Shown here in pieces: positions 16,496 to 25,740 of a stretch of 40,195 nt of DNA. The stretch covers positions 1 to 40,195 of the forward strand of contig NZ_CALMHT010000057.1 in the NCBI RefSeq assembly GCF_937863835.1. Reading direction: 5' to 3'. Under the pieces are notes generated by a model that was not told the origin of the DNA, did no database searches, and saw only the letters and a program-made list of their open reading frames with translations. The first letter of the stretch is position 1; the number at the start of each line of letters is the position of its first letter. A program made the position numbers and the translations under genes. The stretch is from an uncultured Prevotella sp. Its GTDB lineage: Bacteria > Bacteroidota > Bacteroidia > Bacteroidales > Bacteroidaceae.

Positions 16496-18931
16496 ATGAG
16501 AAAGAAAAAAACCGAGCGCAAACCTTTATCATTCAGTGAGGCTGTGGGCTTTAAAAATATGTTCCAAAACGAAAGAGCTGTATTTCTTTTCGGACTAATA
16601 CTATTCTGTGTGGCCATTGTTTTGATCATCTCCTTTGTTTCCTATTTTGGAACAGGAGCTGCAGACCAGAGCTTGCTGGAGGACCCGCACACCAATGAAT
16701 TATTGAATTCCGGACGTGAATTTCAGAATTACTGCGGTTCTATCGGATCGTATGCTTCTTATTTTCTGATAAAAAGATGCTTCGGCATACCGGCCTTTTT
16801 CATTCCCCTGTTTCTGATCATGATGTCGTTAAGACAGATGGGTGCCTATCAGGTGAATCTGTGGAAGTGGTTCTTGTGCACAATGGTTGTCATGATATGG
16901 AGCTCAATAACACTGGCCAAATTCATTTCTCCTTTATTTATAGACAGCACATTCAATCCCGGTGGCGATCACGGTATGTATATATGCCAATGGATAGAGA
17001 ATCTTATCGGTCCGCCCGGACTGACAGCCATCTTGGCGTTTACCGCCATTGCTTTCCTCACATATATTACCAACGAGACGATTACTGTCATCAGAAAGGC
17101 ACTTAATCCTATCAGATATATTAAGAACGTGGGATTTGTCATTACTAATAATGTCAGGAAGAACAATTCTGCAGAGGAAGAAACCCCTATTGAAACAGAA
17201 GAGGACCCGGAAGTATTTGATAATCCGATGCCACAGACTGTCGATTTTGACAATCATGTAGTGTCTGTGAATGACTCTTCGGTCACGAAACCTCTACAAG
17301 CGCCCAAAGACGACAATTCTGATAAAGTAGAAGATACCAAGATGAATGTCTCATCCGGCAAAGATGAAGAAAAAGCGGATGGAAAGACCGTCGTAGGTGG
17401 TATTACGATGGATAAATATGATCCCAAGCGTGATTTGGAGAATTACCACTACCCTACGCTCGATTTACTTAAGAAATACGACAACGACGGGAAACCATAT
17501 ATTGATATGGCGGAACAGACAGCTAACAAGAACCGTATCGTCGAGGTCTTAAAGAGTTTTGGTGTTGAAATCAAAACAATCAGCGCCACCGTGGGACCTA
17601 CCATTACCTTATATGAGGTTACACCTGCCGAGGGGGTCCGTATATCCAAGATCCGTAATCTGGAGGATGATATAGCTCTTAGTCTGTCAGCCCTTGGGAT
17701 ACGTATTATAGCACCAATTCCTGGCAAGGGAACGATAGGTATTGAGGTTCCTAACGCCAAACCGAACATCGTGTCTATGGAAAGTATTCTTAATTCCAAG
17801 AAATTCCAGGAGACGAATATGAAATTGCCTATCGCACTGGGAAAGACAATATCCAACGAGGTCTTTATGGTCGATTTGGCCAAGATTCCGCATCTATTGG
17901 TTGCAGGAGCCACCGGTCAGGGAAAATCAGTGGGATTAAACGCTATTATCACATCCTTATTATATAAGAAGCACCCTGCAGAACTGAAGTTTGTCCTGAT
18001 AGACCCTAAGAAGGTTGAATTTAGCATTTACCGTACGATAGCCAATCATTTTCTGGCTAAGATACCCGAAGAAGATGATGAACCGATCATAACAGATGTG
18101 ACAAAGGTAGTCAAGACACTGAACAGTCTGTGCAAGGAAATGGACGAACGATACAACCTGCTGAAAGTGGCGGGTGTGCGCAAGGTAGAAGAATATAACG
18201 AGAAATTCAAGAACCGTCTGCTCAATCCCGAACATGGTCATCGGTATATGCCGTATATTGTCGTTATCATAGACGAGTTCGGCGATTTGATTATGACGGC
18301 AGGCAAAGAGATAGAAATGCCGATCGCACGTATTGCCCAGTTGGCCCGTGCCGTAGGTATTCACATGGTCATTGCCACCCAGCGACCTACTACGACCATC
18401 ATTACAGGTAATATCAAAGCCAATTTCCCTGGTCGTATGGCATTCAAGGTCAGTTCCATGATGGACTCCCGTATCATCCTAGACCGTCCCGGAGCCAACC
18501 AGTTGATCGGTAGAGGTGATATGCTGTTCCTGAGCGGCAACGAACCGATTCGTGTACAGTGTGCTTTTGTCGATACCCCCGAAGTGGATCGTATCAATAA
18601 GTATATATCCCAGCAACAGGGATATCCTGGTCCATTCGAATTGCCTGAACCTGACAGTCCCAATGATGAAGGCGGCATGGGAGCCGAATCTATGGATTTG
18701 CAGCATGTGGATCCTTTGTTCGAAGAAGCTGCTCGACTCATCGTTATCAATCAGCAAGGGTCCACGAGTCTTATTCAACGAAAGTTTGCCATAGGTTATA
18801 ACAGGGCAGGCCGGTTGATGGACCAACTTGAAAAAGCCGGTATCGTAGGAGCTGCGCAAGGCAGTAAACCGCGTGAGGTCATGATAACAGACGAAAACAG
18901 TCTGGAACAGTTGCTCAGTGGTATCAAATAG
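16496..18931 (+). CDS. ftsK: FtsK/SpoIIIE-type DNA translocase
   Basis: This 811-aa septal DNA pump clears chromosome ends from the closing septum and activates dimer resolution. Four membrane helices fill about residues 29-180 (FLFGLILFCVAIVLIISFV first). A polar linker (about 190-310, rich in acidic residues) follows. The motor has Walker A GATGQGKS near 469, Walker B VIIDEFGDL near 591, and the conserved RIAQLARAVGIHMVIATQRP segment. The C-terminal winged-helix gamma domain (about 745-811) has STSLIQRKFAIGYNRAGRLM, the module that reads polar KOPS-type DNA motifs. The linker is short compared with E. coli FtsK. lolA follows by 22 nt. Confidence 0.96.
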   Translation: MRKKKTERKPLSFSEAVGFKNMFQNERAVFLFGLILFCVAIVLIISFVSYFGTGAADQSLLEDPHTNELLNSGREFQNYCGSIGSYASYFLIKRCFGIPAFFIPLFLIMMSLRQMGAYQVNLWKWFLCTMVVMIWSSITLAKFISPLFIDSTFNPGGDHGMYICQWIENLIGPPGLTAILAFTAIAFLTYITNETITVIRKALNPIRYIKNVGFVITNNVRKNNSAEEETPIETEEDPEVFDNPMPQTVDFDNHVVSVNDSSVTKPLQAPKDDNSDKVEDTKMNVSSGKDEEKADGKTVVGGITMDKYDPKRDLENYHYPTLDLLKKYDNDGKPYIDMAEQTANKNRIVEVLKSFGVEIKTISATVGPTITLYEVTPAEGVRISKIRNLEDDIALSLSALGIRIIAPIPGKGTIGIEVPNAKPNIVSMESILNSKKFQETNMKLPIALGKTISNEVFMVDLAKIPHLLVAGATGQGKSVGLNAIITSLLYKKHPAELKFVLIDPKKVEFSIYRTIANHFLAKIPEEDDEPIITDVTKVVKTLNSLCKEMDERYNLLKVAGVRKVEEYNEKFKNRLLNPEHGHRYMPYIVVIIDEFGDLIMTAGKEIEMPIARIAQLARAVGIHMVIATQRPTTTIITGNIKANFPGRMAFKVSSMMDSRIILDRPGANQLIGRGDMLFLSGNEPIRVQCAFVDTPEVDRINKYISQQQGYPGPFELPEPDSPNDEGGMGAESMDLQHVDPLFEEAARLIVINQQGSTSLIQRKFAIGYNRAGRLMDQLEKAGIVGAAQGSKPREVMITDENSLEQLLSGIK

Positions 18932-18953
18932 AATTTAAGGTAATAAATAGATT

Positions 18954-19559
18954 ATGAATACAAAAAAACTATGTTTAATATCATTCCTTTTTCTATTAAG
19001 TGCAGGAATGATTTCGGCGCAGACAGCCCGCCAAGTTTTAGACAAAACATCAACAGTGCTCAGTGCGCGCACGGGAGCAAGTGCCAACTTTACTATTTCA
19101 GGTAACAAATATGGAAATGTAAGTGGTACGATATCCATCAAAGGTAAGAAATTCCACGCTGTTACTCCACAGGCCATCGTATGGTTTAATGGCAAGACCG
19201 AATGGACCTATATGAAAAAGAATGACGAGGTGAATGTGAATACACCGAACGAAGCACAGTTGCAGAAAATCAATCCATACAACTTCATCAATATGTACCG
19301 GAACGGATACAATTACAGTATGACATCATCAGGTGGCAAATATGTCGTTCATCTCACATCCGATGCGAAACGTGCCGTACCTGAAATGTATATCACAGTT
19401 GATAAGAGTACCTATCAGCCTACACAAGTCAGAATGCGCCAGGACAAAGCCTGGACGACAATCAATATCAGCAATTTCAGAAACAAGAACATCAGTGACG
19501 GTATGTTCACCTTCAATTCCAAGGATTTTCCTAACGCAGAAGTGATAGACCTTCGATAA
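18954..19559 (+). CDS. lolA: LolA-like outer-membrane lipoprotein carrier
   Basis: This 201-aa protein has a signal peptide cleaved near SAGMISAQ and the LolA-type half-barrel: GNKYGNVSGTISIKGKKFHA, then FNGKTEWTYMKKNDEVNVNTP and a C-terminal PTQVRMRQDKAWTTINIS. LolA carries lipoproteins through the periplasm to the outer membrane. Sequence identity to proteobacterial LolA is low, so the call rests on pattern and on its typical place after ftsK in Bacteroidota. Confidence 0.82.
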   Translation: MNTKKLCLISFLFLLSAGMISAQTARQVLDKTSTVLSARTGASANFTISGNKYGNVSGTISIKGKKFHAVTPQAIVWFNGKTEWTYMKKNDEVNVNTPNEAQLQKINPYNFINMYRNGYNYSMTSSGGKYVVHLTSDAKRAVPEMYITVDKSTYQPTQVRMRQDKAWTTINISNFRNKNISDGMFTFNSKDFPNAEVIDLR

Positions 19560-19571
19560 GGAGATACCATA

Positions 19572-21071
19572 TTGTATAGAGAACTGAACCATCAGATACA
19601 TCTGTCCTGGAGGCGCAGTCCTGTATGGAGACAGAACAAGACAGCTAAAATTGTTGTCAGCATATTAAGTACAATCATGTGCCTTTATCTGGTGAGCATC
19701 TCTATTATGCTTGCTTTGACGGCGAATAAAGACAGCAGTGTGACGGGCAGTCAACTGATAACCGGTGTGCTGCCGTTCATTGTCACGATTGATTTCTTGA
19801 TGAGATTTGTCGTTCAACAGACGCCGTCGCAATTAATCAAGCCCTATATTCTGCTACCCATACCAAGATATTCCTGTATCAACTATTTCGTGATATCGTC
19901 ACTCCTCAGTTATGGTAATCTGATATGGTTCGCCCTCTTCCTGCCATACATTTTCATGGCGGTCTTGTTTGCCGAAGGTGCTGTTACGGCGGTCGTACTG
20001 TTGCTGTCTCTATATTTTGTGCTATTGGTCAACAGTCAGTGGTATCTGATTGTCAGGACGCTGGTCAATGATAAACTCTACTGGTGGTTTCTCCCTGCCA
20101 TCAATTATCTGATTCTTTACCTGCCATTATATAACAAGGGGAAAATAGATTTCGACTTCTTCTGTACTTTCTATTCACATTTCGGCACAATTGTGGCAGG
20201 CGACCATGCCGTGTTGCTACTGTTGTCCCTGCTTGTTCTGCTCACTGTCGTTTCATTAATCAACCGCAGGATACAATTTGTTTATACATGGAAGGAACTG
20301 GGTAAAAGCACTAGGTCCACTTTGAATCATGTCAGTTCACTCAGTTATATGAACAGATTTGGTGAAATCGGCGAATATCTCAAATTGGAGACCAAAAGTA
20401 TCATGCGCAACAAGAATCAGCGCAAAGCTTTCGTTTCCGCCTTGATCGTCATCGTCATATTCAGTGCTTTAATATCCTATACAGACATATATGATGGCAC
20501 CATTATGAAGTTTTTCTGGATCTTCTACAACTTTGTCATTATCGGAGCCATGCTGATTGTCAAATTGATGTGTTATGAAGGCAATTACATCGATGGACTT
20601 CTTATCCGTAAAGAGAACATCTATTCATTGCTGATCGCCAAGTATTATTTATACTCTTCCATATTGTTCCTGCCGTTCATCCTGTTGCTCCCCACCCTGT
20701 TTACTGGTAAGTCGTCATTACTCCAATTGCTGTCGGTAATGATATTCACATCCGGCGCATGCTATTTCCTGTTTTTCCAGATGGCCGTATACAATAAGAC
20801 CACCATCCCTCTTAATGAAAAGATGATAGCAAAGACAGGCATAGAGAATAATTATATTCAGGTATTGGCAGAGTTGGGCGTTTTCTTATTCCCCGTATCT
20901 GTATATTCGCTGCTGTATACCTTCTGTGGAGAAACCGCAGCTAACGTCATCCTTCTGATAATAGGACTCTGTTTTATCCTCACACATAAACTGTGGATAG
21001 GTAACATCTATAATCGTTTGATGAAGCGTAAATATACAAATCTAGAGGGCTTCAGAGCATCCAGAAAATAA
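19572..21071 (+). CDS. DUF5687 multi-pass membrane protein
   Basis: This 499-aa integral membrane protein has roughly 11-12 hydrophobic segments, for example IVVSILSTIMCLYLVSISIM, and a central soluble stretch near residues 235-285. The N-terminal YRELNHQIHLSWRRSPVWR style matches DUF5687, thought to be ABC-2-type permease subunits. Start is a TTG at 19572 with GGAG at 19560-19563, 8 nt upstream; no in-frame ATG lies near. Members often neighbour an ABC ATPase gene, but none is adjacent here. It sits 12 nt after lolA, so it probably belongs to the ftsK-lolA transcript. Substrate is unknown. Confidence 0.8.
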   Translation: MYRELNHQIHLSWRRSPVWRQNKTAKIVVSILSTIMCLYLVSISIMLALTANKDSSVTGSQLITGVLPFIVTIDFLMRFVVQQTPSQLIKPYILLPIPRYSCINYFVISSLLSYGNLIWFALFLPYIFMAVLFAEGAVTAVVLLLSLYFVLLVNSQWYLIVRTLVNDKLYWWFLPAINYLILYLPLYNKGKIDFDFFCTFYSHFGTIVAGDHAVLLLLSLLVLLTVVSLINRRIQFVYTWKELGKSTRSTLNHVSSLSYMNRFGEIGEYLKLETKSIMRNKNQRKAFVSALIVIVIFSALISYTDIYDGTIMKFFWIFYNFVIIGAMLIVKLMCYEGNYIDGLLIRKENIYSLLIAKYYLYSSILFLPFILLLPTLFTGKSSLLQLLSVMIFTSGACYFLFFQMAVYNKTTIPLNEKMIAKTGIENNYIQVLAELGVFLFPVSVYSLLYTFCGETAANVILLIIGLCFILTHKLWIGNIYNRLMKRKYTNLEGFRASRK

Positions 21072-21100
21072 ACAAAGGGAACTGATTAAGTTCCCTTTGT
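21072..21100 (-). terminator. 12-bp hairpin ending the tRNA-Lys transcript
   Basis: A 12-bp perfect stem (21072-21083 with 21089-21100) has a 5-nt loop. On the minus strand it is followed by TTTATTTT, so it terminates the tRNA. It starts directly at the stop of the convergent DUF5687 gene and may also protect that 3' end. Its last base coincides with the tRNA discriminator position. Confidence 0.75.
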
Positions 21101-21172
21101 ACGCCAGCAGGGGTTCGAACCCTGGACCCTCTGATTAAGAGTCAGATGCTCTACCAACTGAGCTACTAGCGC
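21100..21172 (-). tRNA. tRNA-Lys (anticodon CUU)
   Basis: The cloverleaf is complete. The acceptor GCGCTAG pairs with CTGGCGT (with G1-U72 and one internal G-U wobble). The D arm has GCTC...GAGC. The anticodon stem is TCTGA/TCAGA with loop CTCTTAA, placing CTT at positions 34-36. The T arm is CAGGG/CCCTG with loop TTCGAAC. The discriminator is A and no CCA is encoded. It reads lysine codon AAG. Confidence 0.95.
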
Positions 21173-21216
21173 ATCATCTTTTTGTGTGCAAACCGTGTAT
21201 TTCCGAATTGCGAGTG

Positions 21217-21248
21217 CAAAGGTACGGCTTTTTATCGTAATAGCCAAA
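21217..21248 (-). promoter_or_regulatory. promoter of tRNA-Lys
   Basis: Minus-strand TTTG (21248-21245), a 20-nt spacer and TACCTTTG (21224-21217) form a consensus promoter about 45 nt upstream of the tRNA. Confidence 0.75.
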
Positions 21249-21282
21249 TAAATACATTGTTTTTTTATAAAAAACTTCGATT

Positions 21283-22086
21283 TTATTTAAGCTCGTATAT
21301 TTCACTCGGAATTTTTCTTCTCAGCACATCCAGTTCCACATCCTTACCTATTATGATACCATAACTCCGTAAGGTACTTTCCACCGTCTTACGCGCCAGT
21401 TCCGGATGGTTGTTCTCCTCACTGAGATGACATAACCAGATATGATGCAGCTTCTCTGTCATATTCTCCGCGATGGCGGTCCCACAGTCAGTATTGCACA
21501 GGTGACCGTCCGGACCGGAAATTCTGTCTTTGAGATATTGTGGATAATTACCGTTTTTCAGCATTTCTATATCATGGTTGGCTTCTATTACCAAATAGTT
21601 GGAATCTGATATATATTGGCACATTTCTTCCGTGACATGTCCGGCATCTGTCATCAGACAGAACACGACATTATCCACTTCTATACGGTAGCCCACGTTA
21701 TCAGAACTGTCGTGGGGAACACCGAATGATGTGATAGAGAAGTCGCCCAATTGGAATTTTGCGCCCTTTTCTATCAGTTTGATATGTTCATCTTGGATTT
21801 TACGTTGTACACAATAGCTACGTGTAATACCCGTATGTACTTTATGTGTGGCATATACTGACAGACCGTATTCATAACTTATACTTCCTACCGATTTGAT
21901 ATGATCAGCATGGTCGTGCGTAATCAGGATGTTATTTACATCTTCAATATTCAGACTTCTGTCCTTGAAATATTTTTTTAATGTCCTTATTCCTATTCCT
22001 GTATCTATCAGTATCCCATTATTTTCAGTGAACAGATAGTAGCAATTGCCGCTACTCCCACTGCCGAAGGATATAAATTTCAGCAT
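21283..22086 (-). CDS. MBL-fold metallo-hydrolase, WalJ/YycJ-like
   Basis: This 267-aa metallo-beta-lactamase fold protein opens with MLKFISFGSGSSGNCYYL and carries the metal motif ITHDHADHIKSV (HxHxDH), VPHDSSDNVGYRI, MTDAGHVTEEM, and VIEANHDIEML. The pattern matches the WalJ/YycJ group, proposed 5'-3' exonucleases or phosphodiesterases involved in DNA repair and cell-wall coordination in Firmicutes. Here it stands alone, without WalRK genes, so any link to wall signalling is not supported. It has its own consensus promoter. Confidence 0.88.
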   Translation of the reverse strand: MLKFISFGSGSSGNCYYLFTENNGILIDTGIGIRTLKKYFKDRSLNIEDVNNILITHDHADHIKSVGSISYEYGLSVYATHKVHTGITRSYCVQRKIQDEHIKLIEKGAKFQLGDFSITSFGVPHDSSDNVGYRIEVDNVVFCLMTDAGHVTEEMCQYISDSNYLVIEANHDIEMLKNGNYPQYLKDRISGPDGHLCNTDCGTAIAENMTEKLHHIWLCHLSEENNHPELARKTVESTLRSYGIIIGKDVELDVLRRKIPSEIYELK

Positions 22087-22105
22087 TTTAATTTGTTATT
22101 TTATG

Positions 22106-22137
22106 CAAAAGTACGGAAAATAGTTAAACAAACCAAA
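22106..22137 (-). promoter_or_regulatory. promoter of the MBL hydrolase
   Basis: Minus-strand TTTG (22137-22134), a 20-nt spacer and TACTTTTG (22113-22106) match the consensus, with a leader of about 15 nt. Confidence 0.7.
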
Positions 22138-22146
22138 TTAAATTCA

Positions 22147-22154
22147 TATCTTTG
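22147..22154 (+). promoter_or_regulatory. -7 box of the small lipoprotein gene
   Basis: TATCTTTG matches TAnnTTTG, with no good -33 TTG at normal spacing. The ATG at 22176 follows by 21 nt. Confidence 0.5.
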
Positions 22155-22175
22155 TAATATATTTAGTTTTTTAAT

Positions 22176-22637
22176 ATGAAATTTAATTATTCGTTTCTAG
22201 TATCCATCGCCATTCTCTCCATGATATTCGGTTGTGGAAAGTTGCATACCTCTGATAAACAGTTGAACGATGAGGTGAATGCTTTTGCCACATCCTATTT
22301 CAATTATGATTTCCACGGTGCTCTCAGTCATTGTACCCCCGAATCAAGAAAATGGATAGTCTACGCTGCATCGAATATCCATGATGCCGATATTGATGTT
22401 TTACGAAATGCCAAAGAAGGTGCATCGGTAGAAATAAAGGATTATGTTTTTGACGATAACGATTCCACCGGTTATGCGCTGGTCACCGTCAACAATTATA
22501 TGAGAATGGATACGATCGGCAAAGCCTGTCAATTGATAAGCAAATCCGATTTCCGTCTGCCTATTGTGATGCGTAACAATAAATGGACGATTAAAATGGA
22601 AGGCCTACCGCGAAGTGAAAGGCAAAGTCACGACTGA
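22176..22637 (+). CDS. small lipoprotein with NTF2-like pattern, unknown function
   Basis: This 153-aa protein has a lipoprotein signal (MKFNYSFLVSIAILSMIFGC, lipid-bearing Cys20). The mature part opens with a helix (LNDEVNAFATSYFNYDFHGA) leading to 'ALSHCTPESRKWIVYAASN', then alternating strands ending in LPIVMRNNKWTIKMEGLP. That order resembles SnoaL/NTF2-like or DUF4878-type lipoproteins, but no signature is decisive. Its last 47 nt overlap the end of tamL on the opposite strand, so the two genes converge tail to tail. Confidence 0.75.
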   Translation: MKFNYSFLVSIAILSMIFGCGKLHTSDKQLNDEVNAFATSYFNYDFHGALSHCTPESRKWIVYAASNIHDADIDVLRNAKEGASVEIKDYVFDDNDSTGYALVTVNNYMRMDTIGKACQLISKSDFRLPIVMRNNKWTIKMEGLPRSERQSHD

Positions 22638-24810
22638 AATCGGGATGTATGATCGCATAGTGCTCCTGTTCCGTATCATAAGCCGGATTGATGGCTTTCA
22701 TACCGAAGTCGAATCGTAGGATGAAGTAATCGAAATTCAGTCGAAGTCCCAGTCCGTAGGCCACAGCAATCTGTTTATAAAACTCATTTACCTTAAACTG
22801 TCCACCAGGTTGTTCGGCGTAGTCTCTCAGTGTCCATATATTACCGGCGTCCACGAATACGGCACCGTTCAACTTCCAAAAGAGGAATGTGCGGTATTCC
22901 ATATTCAGGTCCAGTTTCATATCTCCCGTCTGGTTGATGAAGTTGATCGAACCATCGATACCTTTATACGAACCCGGTCCCAGACCTCTTACGCTCCATC
23001 CTCTCACCGAGTTGGCACCTCCTGAGAAATACCGTTTTTCGAACGGGAGCACATTACTGTTGCCATAAGGATATGCTATACCGAAATCGAAATGCAGCGC
23101 CAGGGCGTTCCTTCGGTCAAAGGTAATCAGTCTGGTATAGTCGAAATCAGCTTTCACATATTGCGCGTAAGCGATATTGAAAAGCGTATAGTTGCCCTTA
23201 CTGTCCTTGCTTGCGTTGGTAAGATGCGAGAAAGCGTTGAACAGGTTGCCTGCCGTCTCCACATTCGCCTTCAACGCATATTCTCCGTTGTTAAACGAAT
23301 ATCCGAAACCGATTTTGGCGATAAACAGGTCCTCGTAGTTATATCTCAATATAGCATTGCTGTTACTCACACTGTCCAGATATTCTTTCTTGAATGTGTC
23401 CGATATCCAAGGCATATATATATAGTTAAGGTCCAGGATATCTATCTTATATTGCGAGTGGTGTTTCGGATTGCTCCATTTATATCTCAGTGCCGCCGAA
23501 AACACCCTGCGGTGGAATTCAGGACGGTTTTGCATATCATACGACAGAGCCACCTCAGATGTAGCGTTGCTGTTGGTTATATTTGGATGTGAGAGGAACG
23601 GCACGATAAATCTGGGAAACTGCAGTTTCGTTTCCAGACTGTATTCCTCGAAGTTACTGTTCTGGTAACCTTCAAGTCCTGTGATCGCCTCGAAAGCGCC
23701 GCGCAGTTCCACACTGAAGAGTTCAGAACCTCTGAACAGATTACGGTTCTCGTACGTTACGGAGGCAGCTGCGCCCAGATCACCCGCGGTATTGGTACCT
23801 TCCGGTTGAAAACTGATCGTGCTGGGTTTATTGGTACTGATCTGCACGTCACAGTCCAGCACCGTCGTGTCAGGCAGTTCCCTAAATCTGATATTCGTAT
23901 ACCTCACAGCCTGCATGCGCCCGAAGTTATTGTAAGTGTTTTGCAGGTCCTCGGCACTATATAGTCTGTTATGACTCATCAGCGTGTTGTCCTCAAGCAC
24001 CCTTTGTCTGAGATGCACCCCCGTACTGTCACCGCTGGTGAAGTTGACGTTACCTATTGTATATTGCGGATGTTCGGTTTCCGGTGAATTGTTGTTCAGT
24101 CTGTATTTCAGCAGATGCAACACCAGGTTCACCCCTTTCTGATTATGTACGGAGTCGGCCGAATAAGTGATAAAATCTTTATGAAAATGGAAATATCCGT
24201 TATCGGTCAGTATCTTGGTTATCCTGCTTCTCTCCTTGTCCAGGGTATACACATCAAATCTCATTCCTTTGCGCAGTCCCCAGTTAGCAGTATCCGCGAT
24301 ATTAAGTATGGAGTCTATTTTTTTGTCCTGGATGTCATATTTGATATCATTGATATAAAAAGGTTCACCGGGATTCAGTTGATAAATGGCTTTCAGTTTT
24401 TTCCCTTTTACCACCGTTTTCAGGTTTACCGCCGCATTCATATATCCCATGTTATGCATGGCGTTCCTGAGATCGTTACAACTCAGTCGGGCCTGCAACG
24501 TATCAAACATCACAGGTTTCTCACCTATGTGCTGCAGGGTGCGGTTTATCCATTTTGTCGTGTCCCTGCCCGACATGGCATACGGGAGCAACGGAATCTT
24601 AAACAAGGAGAACCATTTCGAGTTGGCCTGTTGGCGGATGTATTGTTTGAGAGTATTGGGGTCTATATTTTTATCATCCGTCTTCACTTCGATTTTTTCC
24701 AGCATATACTGTTTATCGGGCACATGTTTTGATGCCGAACAGCCTATGAGCAATACGGTGAATGCGGTGATTATCAGTGTCTTTGTTATTGTATTGATAT
24801 CTTTTGCCAC
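22591..24810 (-). CDS. TamL: lipoprotein TamA-like outer-membrane barrel
   Basis: This 739-aa BamA/TamA-superfamily protein has a lipoprotein signal (TLIITAFTVLLIGC, Cys24), the hallmark of TamL in Bacteroidota. Periplasmic POTRA-like domains cover about residues 30-330 (LEKIEVKTDD; PGEPFYINDIKYDI; YTIGNVNFTSGD). The barrel follows, with the conserved EKRYFSGGANSVRGWSVRGL (the RGW/R motif of Omp85 proteins) and a C-terminal phenylalanine (FAVGLPF). With TamB it is thought to help insert outer-membrane proteins or move lipids; tamB is not in this window. Start is GTG at 24810. The TrmH-type gene is divergent upstream. Confidence 0.92.
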   Translation of the reverse strand: MAKDINTITKTLIITAFTVLLIGCSASKHVPDKQYMLEKIEVKTDDKNIDPNTLKQYIRQQANSKWFSLFKIPLLPYAMSGRDTTKWINRTLQHIGEKPVMFDTLQARLSCNDLRNAMHNMGYMNAAVNLKTVVKGKKLKAIYQLNPGEPFYINDIKYDIQDKKIDSILNIADTANWGLRKGMRFDVYTLDKERSRITKILTDNGYFHFHKDFITYSADSVHNQKGVNLVLHLLKYRLNNNSPETEHPQYTIGNVNFTSGDSTGVHLRQRVLEDNTLMSHNRLYSAEDLQNTYNNFGRMQAVRYTNIRFRELPDTTVLDCDVQISTNKPSTISFQPEGTNTAGDLGAAASVTYENRNLFRGSELFSVELRGAFEAITGLEGYQNSNFEEYSLETKLQFPRFIVPFLSHPNITNSNATSEVALSYDMQNRPEFHRRVFSAALRYKWSNPKHHSQYKIDILDLNYIYMPWISDTFKKEYLDSVSNSNAILRYNYEDLFIAKIGFGYSFNNGEYALKANVETAGNLFNAFSHLTNASKDSKGNYTLFNIAYAQYVKADFDYTRLITFDRRNALALHFDFGIAYPYGNSNVLPFEKRYFSGGANSVRGWSVRGLGPGSYKGIDGSINFINQTGDMKLDLNMEYRTFLFWKLNGAVFVDAGNIWTLRDYAEQPGGQFKVNEFYKQIAVAYGLGLRLNFDYFILRFDFGMKAINPAYDTEQEHYAIIHPDFSRDFAFHFAVGLPF

Positions 24811-24920
24811 GTCTTAAACATTACATTTCGTCGGCGAAGTTACAAATAAAATCTGATACACGGTGATATTGACCTTATTTATTTTCCAAGCATTCACTTC
24901 GTTATTTCAGATTTTTGCAT

Positions 24921-24928
24921 TAACTTTG
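24921..24928 (+). promoter_or_regulatory. -7 box of the TrmH-type gene
   Basis: TAACTTTG matches TAnnTTTG; the start codon follows 17 nt downstream. The -33 region has TTC, not TTG. The intergenic stretch 24811-24945 shows nothing else. Confidence 0.55.
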
Positions 24929-24945
24929 CACCAAAGGGAATCGTT

Positions 24946-25698
24946 ATGATTAGCAAAAACAAGATTAAACTGATCCATTCACTGGATACGAAGAAAGGGA
25001 GGAAATCCGAACGGTTGTTTATCGCCGAGGGTCCCAAAGTGGTAGGCGACCTATTGAATATAAGTCAGGCCGATTCTGTCTTTGCGACCAGGGAATGGTT
25101 AGACAGCAACCGCTTTACCAATGCAAAAGAAATAATAGAAGTAACTGATGATGAACTGCTAAAAATAAGCATGTTACAGCATCCGCAACAGATAGTTGCC
25201 CTCTTCGAAATCAGAGAGAAGGAATATGATATCGCTGCCATCGGCAGTCGTCTGTGCATCGCGCTCGACGGTGTGCAGGACCCTGGTAATCTGGGTACCA
25301 TTATCAGGATAGCCGACTGGTTCGGAATCACTGATATATTCTGCAGCAGAGACACCGCCGACATATATAATCCGAAGGTAGTTCAGGCCACGATGGGCAG
25401 TATCGCCAGGGTCAGTGTCTGCTACACCGAATTGGACAGTTTGATAGAACAGTTGCCCGACGGCACACCGATATACGGCACCTTGCTCGACGGCGACAAC
25501 ATATATGAACAGCCGCTTACCCGCAACGGTCTGATTATCATGGGAAACGAAGGAAATGGTATATCCCCCGCCATACGCAGCAAAGTAAACCGGCGCCTGC
25601 TTATTCCCAGTTACCCCCCCGACAGACCCACAGCCGAAAGTCTGAACGTGGCCGTCGCCACCGCGTTGGTCTGTTCCGAATTCAGGAGAAGAGTATGA
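24946..25698 (+). CDS. TrmH/SpoU-family RNA 2'-O-methyltransferase
   Basis: This 250-aa SPOUT methyltransferase has an N-terminal substrate-binding domain (KIKLIHSLDTKKGRKSERLF). Motif 1 is ALDGVQDPGNLGTIIRIADW (catalytic R within TIIR), motif 2 is IIMGNEGNGIS and motif 3 is TAESLNVAVATALV, which together form the knotted SAM site. It is expected to methylate a ribose in rRNA (RlmB-like) or tRNA; the sequence alone does not say which. It is divergent from tamL, a pairing I recall from other Bacteroidota. Confidence 0.92.
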   Translation: MISKNKIKLIHSLDTKKGRKSERLFIAEGPKVVGDLLNISQADSVFATREWLDSNRFTNAKEIIEVTDDELLKISMLQHPQQIVALFEIREKEYDIAAIGSRLCIALDGVQDPGNLGTIIRIADWFGITDIFCSRDTADIYNPKVVQATMGSIARVSVCYTELDSLIEQLPDGTPIYGTLLDGDNIYEQPLTRNGLIIMGNEGNGISPAIRSKVNRRLLIPSYPPDRPTAESLNVAVATALVCSEFRRRV

Positions 25699-25740
25699 TT
25701 TTGAACCTTAATTGCTGATTATTACAATAAAACGGTAAAT

